64,000 nt of DNA. Origin: Salinicola endophyticus. Its GTDB lineage: Bacteria > Pseudomonadota > Gammaproteobacteria > Pseudomonadales > Halomonadaceae. Every line of letters begins with the position of its first letter. Position 1 is the first letter of the stretch. This document shows positions 1-9,062 of this stretch, in pieces. The notes under the pieces are model-generated. The model saw only the letters and a list, made by a program, of their open reading frames with translations, did not search any database and was not told where the DNA came from. The stretch is taken from positions 3,100,001 to 3,164,000 of the forward strand of contig NZ_CP159578.1 of the NCBI RefSeq assembly GCF_040536835.1, in the 5' to 3' direction. Made by a program: the position numbers and the translations under genes.

Positions 1-512
<512 letters not shown>

Positions 513-551
513 GCGGCGCGTCTTTGAGCCCCAGGGGCGCCCGCCGCTGCT

Positions 552-587
552 CACCGGTCGTGATCGACCGATGATCACGGACCGGTG
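552..587. other. Imperfect hairpin downstream of pepA
   Basis: A 14-bp arm at 552-565 (caccggtcgtgatc) pairs with 573-587 with one bulged G. There is no T-run after it. It sits between the pepA stop and the stronger terminator at 611-650 and may protect the 3' end of the pepA mRNA or be part of a double terminator. Confidence 0.4.
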
Positions 588-610
588 ACGACGCAGCGCT
601 GAAGACCGGG

Positions 611-652
611 ACCCGCCGTGACGCCTCTCCGGGGCCTCACGGCGGGTTCTTT
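611..652 (+). terminator. Rho-independent terminator after pepA
   Basis: Perfect 11-bp stem: acccgccgtga at 611-621 pairs with tcacggcgggt at 637-647, followed by tcttt. It lies between pepA and the next gene, so the YciI gene probably has its own promoter. Confidence 0.75.
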
Positions 653-687
653 GACATCGATGAAAAGTGAATCAGGAGAGCCGTGGC

Positions 688-972
688 ATGTTCATCGTTT
701 CACTCACCTACAAGGTGCCGCTCGAGCGTATCGAGCCGCATGTCGAGGGCCACATGGCGTGGCTCCATGACGCCTACGCCCAGGGGCTGCTGACCGCCTC
801 CGGGCGCAAGGTGCCGCGCACCGGCGGCGTACTGCTCTCCCACGCCGAGCGCCCGGCGCTCGAGGCATGCCTGGACGCGGACCCGTTCAAGGCCCACGAC
901 CTCGCCGACTACGAAATCGTCGAGTGCGCCATCACCCTGACCGCCCCCGGCTTCGAAGCGCTCAAGGACTGA
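688..972 (+). CDS. YciI family protein
   Basis: A 94-residue protein of the YCII-related superfamily (ferredoxin-like fold, dimeric). Members often carry a conserved His-Asp pair, but cellular functions are mostly unknown; E. coli YciI is the type member. The N-terminus MFIVSLTYKVPLERIEPHVEGHMAWL and the later DADPFKAHDLADYEIVEC pattern match the family. I chose ATG at 688 because aggag (674-678) lies about 9 bases upstream; an in-frame GTG at 667 has no ribosome site. The gene is bracketed by terminators and appears monocistronic. Confidence 0.85.
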   Translation: MFIVSLTYKVPLERIEPHVEGHMAWLHDAYAQGLLTASGRKVPRTGGVLLSHAERPALEACLDADPFKAHDLADYEIVECAITLTAPGFEALKD

Positions 973-982
973 GCCGGCGACA

Positions 983-1016
983 CCGTGGCCGCGGCGCCGA
1001 TGCGGCCACGGCCCCT
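983..1016 (+). terminator. Terminator-like hairpin after the YciI gene
   Basis: A 10-bp perfect stem (ccgtggccgc at 983-992 with gcggccacgg at 1002-1011) starts 11 bases after the stop codon. The trailing sequence cccctcttc is only moderately T-rich. Confidence 0.6.
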
Positions 1017-1017
1017 C

Positions 1018-1046
1018 TTCGCAGAATACGCTTTGCATGCTAATTT
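1018..1046 (+). promoter_or_regulatory. Candidate promoter for ilvE
   Basis: TTCGCA at 1018-1023, a 17-base spacer, then TAATTT at 1041-1046, preceded by TGC (an extended -10 pattern). It is the best sigma70-like match in the 232-base gap before the GTG start of the aminotransferase. The call is by eye only. Confidence 0.35.
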
Positions 1047-1204
1047 GACCCTTCCGCCAGCGCCGCCCCGCGTTGACGTCGCCGTCGCGGCGCGTCCTCG
1101 CCCAAGCGCGTCGTGCGGACCCACCGTCACCGATCGTATGCCCGCCGGCCGGCGCGCGAATGCCACCGCGCCGCCATCATCCGGGGCCGCCAGGAGAAGT
1201 CGCA

Positions 1205-2305
1205 GTGTCCACCTCAGGATTCGAAGTTCGCCTCTCGTCCAACCCGCTCGATGCCAACCTGCGCAACGAGATTCTCGCCAATCCGGGCTTCGGCCGCTTC
1301 TTCACCGATCACATGGTGCACGTACGCTGGACCAAGCAGGACGGCTGGCAGCGTGGCGAACTTCGCCCCTATGGGCCGCTGCTGATCGACCCCGCCTCGC
1401 CGGTACTGCACTACGGCCAGGAGATCTTCGAGGGCATCAAGGCCTACCGCCATGCCGACGGCTCGGTGTGGACATTCCGCCCGCAGAAGAACGCCGCGCG
1501 CTTCCGCGCTTCGGCGCGTCGCCTGGCGCTGCCGGAACTCGACGACGAGACCTTCCTCGGCTCCCTCGAAGCGCTGGTCTCCCAGGACGCCGCCTGGGTG
1601 CCGACGCCGCAGAACGACAGCGAAGAGTGCAGCCTCTACCTGCGCCCGTTCATGATCGGCAACGGCAAGTCGCTGGGCGTGAAGCCGGCCGCCGAGGTCG
1701 ACTACTACCTGATCGCCTCGCCGGCGGCCTCCTACTTCAAGGGCGGCGGCAAGCCGGTCTCGATCTGGCTCTCCTCCCACTACAAGCGCGCCGCCCCCGG
1801 CGGGACCGGCTTCGCCAAGTGCGGTGGCAACTATGCCGCCTCGCTGCTGGCCCAGGCCGAAGCCGAGCAGCACGGCTGCGCCCAGGTCGCCTTCCTCGAC
1901 GCCGCCGAGAACAAGTGGATCGAAGAGCTGGGCGGCATGAACCTGTTCTTCGTCTACCGTGACGGTCGACTGGTCACCCCGGCACTGAGCGGCACCATCC
2001 TCGAGGGCGTGACCCGCGATTCGATCCTCGAACTGGCACGCGATGCCGGCCTCACCCCGGAAGAGCGTCAGATCAGCATCGACGAGTGGCGCGACGGCGT
2101 CGCCAGCGGCGAGATCACCGAAGTGTTCGCCTGCGGCACCGCTGCGGTGATCACCCAGATCGGCGAGCTGGTGAGCGAGGACGAGCGCATCGCCACACCG
2201 CCGGTGAGCGGCGAAGCGGTCAGCACCCAGCTGCGCAAGCGCCTGCTCGACATCCAGTACGGCCGCAGCGAGGACACCCGTGGCTGGCTGGTGCGTCTGG
2301 CCTGA
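1205..2305 (+). CDS. ilvE: Branched-chain amino acid aminotransferase (type II, class IV PLP enzyme)
   Basis: A 366-residue PLP enzyme that transfers amino groups between glutamate and the 2-oxo acids of Leu, Ile and Val in the cytoplasm. It resembles the longer eukaryotic/actinobacterial type (about 360 residues) more than E. coli IlvE (about 310). The Schiff-base lysine is probably K205 in the motif KCGGNYAAS. Other family blocks are WIEELGGMNLFFV, the GTILEGVTRDSILELA segment and EVFACGTAAVITQIG. The start is GTG at 1205 with caggag (1191-1196) 8 bases upstream; ATG and GTG codons further upstream lie in sequence without family similarity. It belongs to the group of genes wedged between pepA and holC. 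Confidence 0.93.
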   Translation: MSTSGFEVRLSSNPLDANLRNEILANPGFGRFFTDHMVHVRWTKQDGWQRGELRPYGPLLIDPASPVLHYGQEIFEGIKAYRHADGSVWTFRPQKNAARFRASARRLALPELDDETFLGSLEALVSQDAAWVPTPQNDSEECSLYLRPFMIGNGKSLGVKPAAEVDYYLIASPAASYFKGGGKPVSIWLSSHYKRAAPGGTGFAKCGGNYAASLLAQAEAEQHGCAQVAFLDAAENKWIEELGGMNLFFVYRDGRLVTPALSGTILEGVTRDSILELARDAGLTPEERQISIDEWRDGVASGEITEVFACGTAAVITQIGELVSEDERIATPPVSGEAVSTQLRKRLLDIQYGRSEDTRGWLVRLA

Positions 2306-2392
2306 TCGCGCCCTGGCGCGAAGCGGCCCGGGTATCCCCGTTGACCTGGGTACCCCTTTTGACTATCGCCAAGGCCTTCGAGGAGAGTCCCT

Positions 2393-2791
2393 ATGTTCAG
2401 CCACATCATGATCGGCAGTAACGATATCGAGCGTGCCCAACGCTTCTACGACGAAGTGCTCGGCGTGATCGGCGCGTCCGCCGGCAAGCGCTACGAGCAC
2501 GATGGTCTCCAGCGTGTGGCCTATCGCCATGGCGGCAACGTCTTCGTCGTCACCGAGCCGATCAATGGCGAGCCCGCCACCGTGGGCAACGGCGACACCC
2601 TGGGCTTTATCTGCAGCTCCCAGGAGCAGGCGCAGCGCTTCCACGACACCTCGGTCGCGCTGGGCGCCACCTCGGTCGAGGACGAGCCGGGTGTGCGCCA
2701 GACGCCGATGGGCGAACTCTTCCTCGCCTATGTGCGCGATCCCGATGGCCACAAGCTGTGCGCCATGTATCCGCTCGAACCCGCGGCCTGA
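2393..2791 (+). CDS. VOC (glyoxalase/bleomycin-resistance fold) family protein
   Basis: A 132-residue protein of the vicinal-oxygen-chelate superfamily, built of paired beta-alpha-beta-beta-beta modules. It starts MFSHIMIGSNDIERAQRFYDEVLG, typical of YaeR/PhnB-like single-domain members, and ends with the RDPDGHKLCAMYP block whose Glu/His residues usually bind metal. Substrate is not predictable; many such proteins act in glutathione-dependent detoxification. The ATG at 2393 follows gaggagag. It is separated from ilvE by 87 bases and may be read with it. Confidence 0.85.
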   Translation: MFSHIMIGSNDIERAQRFYDEVLGVIGASAGKRYEHDGLQRVAYRHGGNVFVVTEPINGEPATVGNGDTLGFICSSQEQAQRFHDTSVALGATSVEDEPGVRQTPMGELFLAYVRDPDGHKLCAMYPLEPAA

Positions 2792-2858
2792 TAGGCTGCC
2801 TGTCGACGTCGCGCTCGGGCGCGGCGCCGACTCTCTCACCCTGTTATCGGAGGAGTGC

Positions 2859-3599
2859 ATGAAACCAGTCATGATCGTGACCGGTGCCGGCCGCGGCATC
2901 GGCGCCGCCACCGCCCTCATGGCCGCCCAGAAGGGTTACGCCGTGGCGGTCAACTACCGCAGCGACAAGACCTCCGCGGACAAGGTGGTCGCCGAGATCG
3001 AAGCCGCCGGTGGCCGCGCCATCGCCGTCCAGGCCGACGTGGTCGACGAAGCCGCCATTGTCGCCATGTTCGAGACCGTCGACCGTGAACTGGGTCGGGT
3101 CGATGTGCTGGTCAACAACGCCGGGGTGGTCGATCAGATCAGCCGCGTCGACGAGATGAGCTTCGCGCGCGTCGATCGCATGATGAAGATCAACGTGGTC
3201 GGCCCCTTCGTCTGCGCCCGTGAAGCGGTCAAGCGCATGTCCACCCGTCATGGCGGCAACGGCGGTGCGATCATCAACGTCGGCTCTGCCGCCTCGCATC
3301 TCGGCGGTGCCGGCGAGTACGTCGACTACGCTGCCTCCAAGGGCGCCATCGACACCATGACCGAAGGTCTGGCCAAGGAGGTCGCCGGCGAGGGCATCCG
3401 CGTCAACACCGTGCGCCCCGGGGTGATCCGCACCACCATTCACGCCAGCGGCGGCAACCCGGACAAGCCCGATGTCGCCGGTGAGGTGATTCCGATGGGC
3501 CGGATCGGCGAACCGGAAGAGATCGCCAACGCGGTGCTGTGGCTGGCCGAAGCCGGGTTCACCACCGGGGCGTTGGTCGACGTCGACGGCGGCGTCTGA
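2859..3599 (+). CDS. SDR family oxidoreductase, YgfF-like
   Basis: A 246-residue classical short-chain dehydrogenase/reductase. The NAD(P)-binding motif TGAGRGIG is near the N-terminus, NNAG follows around residue 87, and the catalytic Ser-Tyr-Lys appears as GSAASHLG... EYVDYAASKGAIDTMTEG. The whole chain parallels E. coli YgfF (NADP-dependent glucose/sugar dehydrogenase-like), including the CAREAVKRMS... GGNGGAIINVGS and VNTVRPGVIRTTIHASGG blocks. The physiological substrate is unknown. ATG 2859 is preceded by cggaggag (2848-2855), while the longer open frame upstream is not SDR-like. Confidence 0.88.
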   Translation: MKPVMIVTGAGRGIGAATALMAAQKGYAVAVNYRSDKTSADKVVAEIEAAGGRAIAVQADVVDEAAIVAMFETVDRELGRVDVLVNNAGVVDQISRVDEMSFARVDRMMKINVVGPFVCAREAVKRMSTRHGGNGGAIINVGSAASHLGGAGEYVDYAASKGAIDTMTEGLAKEVAGEGIRVNTVRPGVIRTTIHASGGNPDKPDVAGEVIPMGRIGEPEEIANAVLWLAEAGFTTGALVDVDGGV

Positions 3600-3749
3600 G
3601 GCAAGATCGGGCCGACGCCGGGATGGATGACGGCCGCGCGTCGGGCACCAGGCGCAGGCAGCAGATTTCCCGGGGTCGATCTCGGTTTGACACCCGCATC
3701 GATCCCGTGGATGACTAAAGCGCCATCGCCCTGGCAGGAGAAGCCCGCC

Positions 3750-4394
3750 ATGCCCCTCGATATGTGGTGCGCCTTCGTCGCCGCATCGGCCCTGATGCTG
3801 GCCATTCCCGGTCCGACCATCCTGCTGGTGATCTCCCATGCACTGAATCATGGCCGCCGCGCCGGTGCCGCCACCGTGGGCGGCGTGGCGCTCGGCGACC
3901 TCACCGCCATGACGGCGTCCATGGCCGGCCTGGGGGCGCTGCTGGCTACCTCGGCCACGCTGTTCGGCGTGCTGAAGTGGATCGGAGCCGCCTATCTGAT
4001 CTATCTGGGCGTCAAGGCATGGCGCGCGCCAGCAATGCCAATCGCCGATGAGATAGGGGATACCACGACCGGCTCCCAACCGGCCCGCGCCAGCCAGCGG
4101 CTTTTCTGGCACGCCTACGTGGTCACCGCACTCAACCCCAAAAGCCTCATTTTCTTCGTCGCGTTCGTGCCACAGTTCCTGACTCCGCATGCGCCGCTGC
4201 TGCCGCAGATCGCGCTGATGGAGGCGACCTTCGTCATCCTGGCCACGCTGAATGCGGCGCTCTATGGGTTACTCGCCGCAGCGGCGCGTGACAGAATCCG
4301 CAGCCCACGCGTTCAGCGCATCGCCAATCGCATCGGCGGCAGTCTGCTGATCGGCGCAGGCGGTGTCACCGGCATCTATCAACGGACCCAATGA
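3750..4394 (+). CDS. LysE family amino-acid exporter
   Basis: A 214-residue inner-membrane protein with about six hydrophobic segments, in the LysE/RhtB superfamily that exports amino acids or their analogues by proton exchange. It shows the N-terminal signature LMLAIPGPTILLVISHALNHGRRAG and the NPKSLIFFVAFVPQF motif in the second half. Substrate cannot be assigned. ATG 3750 has caggag (3735-3740) upstream. The stop codon lies 13 bases before holC, so the two are probably co-transcribed. Confidence 0.88.
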   Translation: MPLDMWCAFVAASALMLAIPGPTILLVISHALNHGRRAGAATVGGVALGDLTAMTASMAGLGALLATSATLFGVLKWIGAAYLIYLGVKAWRAPAMPIADEIGDTTTGSQPARASQRLFWHAYVVTALNPKSLIFFVAFVPQFLTPHAPLLPQIALMEATFVILATLNAALYGLLAAAARDRIRSPRVQRIANRIGGSLLIGAGGVTGIYQRTQ

Positions 4395-4407
4395 CAGACG
4401 GGCGCTC

Positions 4408-4833
4408 ATGACCAAAGTCGACTTCTACATCCTTCAGGACACAACGCTGGAGGCGCGCTTCGATTTCGCCTGCCGCCTGGCGGAGACGATCTACCGCAAG
4501 GGGTATCGCCTACATGTGCATACCCAGGACGAAGCGATGGCGCGCCAGTTCGACGAGCACCTGTGGAAATTCCGCGACGAGAGCTATGTGCCCCATACAG
4601 TGGTAGGCGACGACGTGGGACCGGTGCCGCCGGTGAGCATCGGCTGGCAGGCCGCCCCGGAACCCGGCGTGCAGGCGCTGCTCAACCTGCACGACGACAT
4701 CCCCGAATGGTTCTCCCGGGTCGAGCGCGTCGCCGAGATCATCAACCAGCACCAGGACGTGCTGCGCACCAAGCGCGCCTGCTGGAAGACCTACAAGGAC
4801 CGCGGCTACCGGGTCGAAGCGCACAAGCTGTGA
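4408..4833 (+). CDS. holC: DNA polymerase III subunit chi
   Basis: A 141-residue protein matching HolC, the clamp-loader accessory subunit that pairs with psi (HolD) and contacts SSB during replication. It begins MTKVDFYILQDTTLEARFDFACRLAE and contains YVPHTVVGDDVG and NLHDDIPEWFSRVERVAEII, the usual family blocks, ending with the basic KTYKDRGYRVEAHKL. Start ATG 4408. HolC normally lies directly between pepA and valS; here its link with valS is kept while pepA is 3.9 kb upstream. Confidence 0.93.
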   Translation: MTKVDFYILQDTTLEARFDFACRLAETIYRKGYRLHVHTQDEAMARQFDEHLWKFRDESYVPHTVVGDDVGPVPPVSIGWQAAPEPGVQALLNLHDDIPEWFSRVERVAEIINQHQDVLRTKRACWKTYKDRGYRVEAHKL

Positions 4834-4890
4834 GCGCCTCGACACTCTCGACCGCAGGCGCAGCGGACCAGCCCCTGCGCCGATGCGAAC

Positions 4891-4920
4891 CTGACGCGCT
4901 CGCCCCTCAGCAGGTATAAT
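4891..4920 (+). promoter_or_regulatory. Promoter for valS
   Basis: A perfect -10 hexamer TATAAT at 4915-4920 with CTGACG at 4891-4896 as -35 (18-base spacer). It lies 80 bases before the valS ATG, between holC and valS, so valS can be expressed independently of holC. Confidence 0.55.
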
Positions 4921-4999
4921 CCTCGCCATTTTCGTCACGCCGCTCGCGCCTCCGCGAGCGCCGCGTGCCCGCCACCGTTTGCCGAGTCAAGAAGCCGCC

Positions 5000-7852
5000 A
5001 TGGACAAGACGTACCAACCCGATCAGATCGAAACCCGCTGGTATCAACGCTGGGAAGCGGATGGCCACTTCGCCCCCAGCGGTAAGGGCGAGCCGTTCTC
5101 GATCATGATCCCGCCGCCCAACGTCACCGGCAGCCTGCACATGGGTCACGCCTTCCAGGACACCATCATGGACACGCTGACCCGCTGGCGGCGGATGCGC
5201 GGCAACAACACCCTGTGGCAGGTGGGCACCGACCACGCCGGCATCGCCACTCAGATGCTGGTGGAGCGCAAGGTCGCCGCCGAGGAAGGCAAGAGCCGCC
5301 ACGATCTGGGACGCGAGGCGTTCACCGACAAGATCTGGGAGTGGAAGGCAGAGTCCGGCGGCCATATCACGCGCCAGCTACGGCGCATGGGCGCCAGCGT
5401 CGACTGGAGCCGCGAACGCTTCACCATGGACGACGGCTTCTACCGGGCGGTGCAGGAAGTCTTCGTGCGTCTGCATGAAGAGAAGCTGATCTATCGCGGC
5501 AAGCGCCTGGTCAACTGGGACCCGACCCTGCACACCGCGATCTCCGACCTGGAGGTGGAGAATCGCGAGCAACAGGGCCAGTTCTGGCACTTCCGCTATC
5601 CGCTGGCCGACGGCGTCACCACCGTGGATGGCAAGGACTACGTGGTGGTCGCCACCACGCGTCCGGAAACCCTGCTGGGTGACACCGGCGTGGCGGTCAA
5701 CCCGGAAGATCCGCGCTACGCCTCGCTGGTCGGCAAGTTCATCGAGCTGCCGCTGGTCGGCCGCCGCATCCCGGTGATCGCCGACGAGCACGCCGACATG
5801 GAGAAGGGCTCGGGCTGCGTCAAGATCACCCCGGCCCACGACTTCAACGACTACGAAGTCGGCAAGCGCCACGACCATGCGCTGATCAACGTCTTCTCCA
5901 AGGATGCCACCATCCTCGAGCGCGCCGAGGCGTTCGATCTCCAGGGCCAGCCGCGGGACGACGTCGATGTCAGCCTGCCCGCCGCCTATGCCGGGCTCGG
6001 CCGCTTCGAGGCGCGCGAGCGCATCGTCGCCGACATGGAGGCCGCCGGGCTGCTCGAACGGATCGAGACGATCAGCAACACCCTGCCCTATGGCGACCGC
6101 TCCGGCGACGTCATCGAGCCGCTGCTCACCGATCAGTGGTTCGTCGCCGTGGAGCAGCTGGCCAAGCCGGCCATCGCCGCGGTGGAGAACGGCGATATCC
6201 AGTTCGTGCCCAAGAACTACGAGAACATGTACTTCGCCTGGATGCGCGACCTGCAGGACTGGTGCATCTCGCGTCAGCTGTGGTGGGGCCACCGCATTCC
6301 GGCCTGGTACGACGCCGAAGGCAACGTCTATGTGGCCCGCAACGAGGAAGAGGCGCGCACCAAGCACGGCCTCGGCGCCGAGGTCGCGCTCACCCAGGAC
6401 GAAGACGTACTGGATACCTGGTTCAGCTCGGGCCTGTGGACCTTCGGCACCCTGGGCTGGCCGGAAAAGACCCCGGAGCTGGCGACCTTTCACCCCACCA
6501 GCGTGCTGGTGACCGGCTTCGACATCATTTTCTTCTGGGTCGCCCGGATGATCATGATGACGCTGAAGTTCACCGACCAGGTGCCGTTCCAGACCGTCTA
6601 CGTCCACGGCCTGGTGCGCGATAGCCAGGGCCAGAAGATGTCGAAGTCCAAGGGCAACGTGCTCGATCCGATCGATCTGATCGACGGTATCGACCTCGAA
6701 ACCCTGGTGGCCAAGCGCACCGGCAACATGATGCAGCCGCAGAAGGCGCGCGCCATCGAGAAGGCGACCCGAGCCGAGTTCCCGGAGGGTATCGAGGCCC
6801 ACGGCACCGACGCCCTGCGCTACACCTTCCTCTCGCTGGCCACCACCGGCCGCGACATCAAGTTCGACATGGGCCGTCTCGACGGCTATCGCAACTTCTG
6901 CAACAAGCTGTGGAACGCCTCGCGCTATGTGCTGATGAACGCCGAGGGCGAAGACGTCGGCCTCGACGACGCCCCGGTGGCGCTGTCGCTGGCCGACCGC
7001 TGGATCGTCTCGCGCCTGCAGCAGACCGCGGCCCAGGTCACCAGGGCGCTCGAGGAGTACCGCTTCGACCACGCCTCCCAGGCGCTCTACGACTTCGTCT
7101 GGAACGAGTACTGCGACTGGTACCTGGAGCTCTCCAAGCCGGTGCTGTGGGACGACGCCGCGGCGCCGGAAGCCAAGCGCGGCACCCGGCGTACCCTGGT
7201 GCGCGTACTGGAGACGGTGCTGCGTCTGGCGCACCCGATGATGCCGTTCATCAGTGAAGAGATCTGGCAGCGCGTAGCGCCGCTGGCCGGCACCGCCTCC
7301 GGCGACAGCGCCAGCCTGATGACCCAGCCGTGGCCGGAAACCGACACCTCGCCTATCGACGAGCAGGCGATCCGCGACATCGAGTGGCTCAAGGGTGTGA
7401 TCGTCGCCGTGCGTAACATTCGCGCCGAGATGAACATCGCCCCCGGCAAGCCGCTGGAGGTGCTGCTGACCAAGGGCGACGCCGGCGACCGCGAGCGCCT
7501 CGAGGCCAATCGGCTGTTCCTGGCCAAGCTGGCCAAGCTGGCCAGCGCAGACTGGCTCGACGACCCGGCCCAGGCGCCGCTGGCTGCGACCCAGCTGGTG
7601 GGCGACATGGAAGTGCTGGTACCGATGGCCGACCTGATCGACAAGGAGGCCGAACTGACACGGCTGGCCAAGGAGATCGACAAGCAGGACAAGCTGATCG
7701 TCGGCATCGAGAAGAAGCTCTCCAACGACAGCTTCGTGGCCAAGGCACCGGAGGCGGTGGTCGAGAAGGAGCGCGGCAAGCTCAAGGAGTATCTGGCGGC
7801 GCGCCAGCATCTGGTCGAGCAGCGCAACAAGATCGCCGAACTCGACGGCTGA
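5000..7852 (+). CDS. valS: Valyl-tRNA synthetase
   Basis: A 950-residue class I aminoacyl-tRNA synthetase (E. coli ValS is 951), which charges tRNA-Val and edits mischarged threonine. The HIGH motif appears as HMGH at residues 47-50 within [15 protein letters not shown]. The KMSKS loop is at residues 546-550. The CP1 editing domain ([17 protein letters not shown]) and the anticodon-binding region ([12 protein letters not shown]) are present, and the C-terminus is the charged coiled-coil arm ([22 protein letters not shown]). ATG 5000 gives the usual [11 protein letters not shown] start; an in-frame TTG at 4979 is ignored. Confidence 0.98.
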   Translation: MDKTYQPDQIETRWYQRWEADGHFAPSGKGEPFSIMIPPPNVTGSLHMGHAFQDTIMDTLTRWRRMRGNNTLWQVGTDHAGIATQMLVERKVAAEEGKSRHDLGREAFTDKIWEWKAESGGHITRQLRRMGASVDWSRERFTMDDGFYRAVQEVFVRLHEEKLIYRGKRLVNWDPTLHTAISDLEVENREQQGQFWHFRYPLADGVTTVDGKDYVVVATTRPETLLGDTGVAVNPEDPRYASLVGKFIELPLVGRRIPVIADEHADMEKGSGCVKITPAHDFNDYEVGKRHDHALINVFSKDATILERAEAFDLQGQPRDDVDVSLPAAYAGLGRFEARERIVADMEAAGLLERIETISNTLPYGDRSGDVIEPLLTDQWFVAVEQLAKPAIAAVENGDIQFVPKNYENMYFAWMRDLQDWCISRQLWWGHRIPAWYDAEGNVYVARNEEEARTKHGLGAEVALTQDEDVLDTWFSSGLWTFGTLGWPEKTPELATFHPTSVLVTGFDIIFFWVARMIMMTLKFTDQVPFQTVYVHGLVRDSQGQKMSKSKGNVLDPIDLIDGIDLETLVAKRTGNMMQPQKARAIEKATRAEFPEGIEAHGTDALRYTFLSLATTGRDIKFDMGRLDGYRNFCNKLWNASRYVLMNAEGEDVGLDDAPVALSLADRWIVSRLQQTAAQVTRALEEYRFDHASQALYDFVWNEYCDWYLELSKPVLWDDAAAPEAKRGTRRTLVRVLETVLRLAHPMMPFISEEIWQRVAPLAGTASGDSASLMTQPWPETDTSPIDEQAIRDIEWLKGVIVAVRNIRAEMNIAPGKPLEVLLTKGDAGDRERLEANRLFLAKLAKLASADWLDDPAQAPLAATQLVGDMEVLVPMADLIDKEAELTRLAKEIDKQDKLIVGIEKKLSNDSFVAKAPEAVVEKERGKLKEYLAARQHLVEQRNKIAELDG

Positions 7853-7885
7853 TCGCCTCGCGCTGACCGACGGCCTGCAGTGACC

Positions 7886-7921
7886 CAAGCGGCCCCGCCA
7901 TCTGGCGGGGCCGCTGGCTTT
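7886..7921 (+). terminator. Rho-independent terminator after valS
   Basis: A perfect GC-rich 12-bp inverted repeat: gcggccccgcca at 7889-7900 and tggcggggccgc at 7903-7914, then tggcttt. It is 34 bases after the valS stop. Confidence 0.75.
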
Positions 7922-8090
7922 AGAGCCCATTTCCCAACCCTCTGACGATGGGCGCCGGGGGCAGGGCAAAGCGAGGGTCCTTTGCCAGGGATGGCAAAGG
8001 TAGCGCCAAGGAAGGGGGTCAAAGCGCCCTCGCGGCGCCCTGCCGCCGTATAAGCCCATGTCGGAAAGGCGTTCTTAGGGTGCCCTGAGT
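7922..8090 (+). repeat. Structured dispersed intergenic repeat, copy 1
   Basis: About 169 bases that recur at 51541-51720 with roughly 85-90% identity over the first 130 bases (by-eye alignment). Three nested inverted repeats are visible: 7960-7967 with 8037-8044, 7971-7977 with 8027-8033, and the central cctttgcc/ggcaaagg hairpin at 7979-8000. A short gcccat/atgggc pair lies at the 5' end. Both copies lie directly downstream of a plus-strand gene and in the same orientation. With the terminator and the promoter region this fills the 412-base gap between valS and lpxT. Confidence 0.75.
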
Positions 8091-8181
8091 GCGGCTCTGT
8101 GGCGGCTTCGAGACTGCATGGCCGCAATGCCTGGCGCAGATGTCCAGCATCGGAAGATGACGCGAAGAAGTCTGCATGGTT

Positions 8182-8219
8182 AAGAAACATTGTTTCTTAT
8201 GCCAGGCTTAACTTAAAAT
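8182..8219 (+). promoter_or_regulatory. Palindrome and candidate promoter upstream of lpxT
   Basis: A 7-bp palindrome aagaaac-att-gtttctt (8182-8198) overlaps a weak -35 (ttgttt, 8190-8195). TAAAAT at 8214-8219 is the candidate -10. Two abutting cttaa half-sites (8207-8216) resemble half of a PmrA-type box, but the spacing is not that of the known box, so regulation by PmrA is only a guess. Confidence 0.3.
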
Positions 8220-8264
8220 GACGGCCTTACCGCTTCTTGCAACGCCATCCGGCAAGGCTCGTTC

Positions 8265-8993
8265 ATGACCCGTTCTCGTCTCGATCTCAAGCGCATCGTC
8301 GCTTTCAACGTCACCGGCCTGCTGCTGCTGTTGAGCTGGGCCTGGCCCCACGGCGTGCTGTGGAACGATCTCGACGACCGCATCTTCTGGTTCTTCAACG
8401 CCCTGATCACCCCCGAGCCCAACTGGTGGGACGACACCCTGGCGATCCTCAATCATCGCGCCTTCGACATGATCTCGCTGGCGATCATGGGCCTGCTGTT
8501 CCTGTGGGCCATGCGCCGCGATCCGCATCCTCAGCGCCTGACGCGCTGGATCGGCATCGGCGTGACCATGGTGCTCACCGCCGGCGTGCTGGCGCTGTTC
8601 ACCAACAAGGGCATCAGCTATGGCCACCCCAGCCCGACCCGCTTCTTCGCCAACGCCATGCGCCTGACCGATGTGGTCTCGATTCCGACCAAGGATTCGG
8701 CATCGAACAGCTTCCCCGGCGACCACGGGCTGATGCTGATGGTGTTCGCCGGCTTCATGCTGCGCTTCGCCGCGCGCCGCATCGCCCTGCTCAGCGTGGC
8801 CTTCGTGGTGCTGCTGAGTGCACCGCGCATCATGGTCGGCGCGCACTGGTTCAGTGACGTCTACATGGGTGCGCTGAGCATCGCCCTGATCGCCCTGCCC
8901 TGGGTGCTGTGTACCCCGCTGGCGGCCGCTACCGCCAGCCGGATACAGCGCGCGCTGGCGCGCTGTCTGCCGCAACGTCTGCATCAGGGCTGA
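8265..8993 (+). CDS. lpxT: Kdo2-lipid A phosphotransferase (PAP2 superfamily)
   Basis: A 242-residue integral membrane protein with about five or six hydrophobic segments, strongly resembling E. coli LpxT (YeiU) along its length. LpxT moves a phosphate from undecaprenyl diphosphate to the 1-position of lipid A on the periplasmic side, adding negative charge and recycling the carrier lipid. Shared blocks are NITGL/LSWAWP at the N-terminus, ALITPEPNWW and NHRAFDMISLAIMGLL. The PAP2 core has SFPGDH at residues 149-154 (catalytic His154) and R188...H194...D198 (RIMVGAHWFSDV). A weak SD (aagg) precedes ATG 8265. It stands alone. Confidence 0.85.
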   Translation: MTRSRLDLKRIVAFNVTGLLLLLSWAWPHGVLWNDLDDRIFWFFNALITPEPNWWDDTLAILNHRAFDMISLAIMGLLFLWAMRRDPHPQRLTRWIGIGVTMVLTAGVLALFTNKGISYGHPSPTRFFANAMRLTDVVSIPTKDSASNSFPGDHGLMLMVFAGFMLRFAARRIALLSVAFVVLLSAPRIMVGAHWFSDVYMGALSIALIALPWVLCTPLAAATASRIQRALARCLPQRLHQG

Positions 8994-9062
8994 GCGGCCG
9001 GAGCGGCACACTCGAGACCTGTCGGGACGCTCCGCGCAGCGCGACGGACGTCTCGACCGCGC

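Noticed and set aside
5378..8059. A very long open frame (about 890 codons) antisense to valS
   Set aside because: It is the mirror of a high-GC coding sequence, has low-complexity His/Arg/Gly-rich composition and no recognisable domain; valS on the plus strand is certain.
7922..8090. Minus-strand open frames running through repeat copy 1 (and likewise copy 2)
   Set aside because: Both copies read as similar peptides, but so would any conserved repeat; the conserved stems and lack of starts point to a non-coding element.
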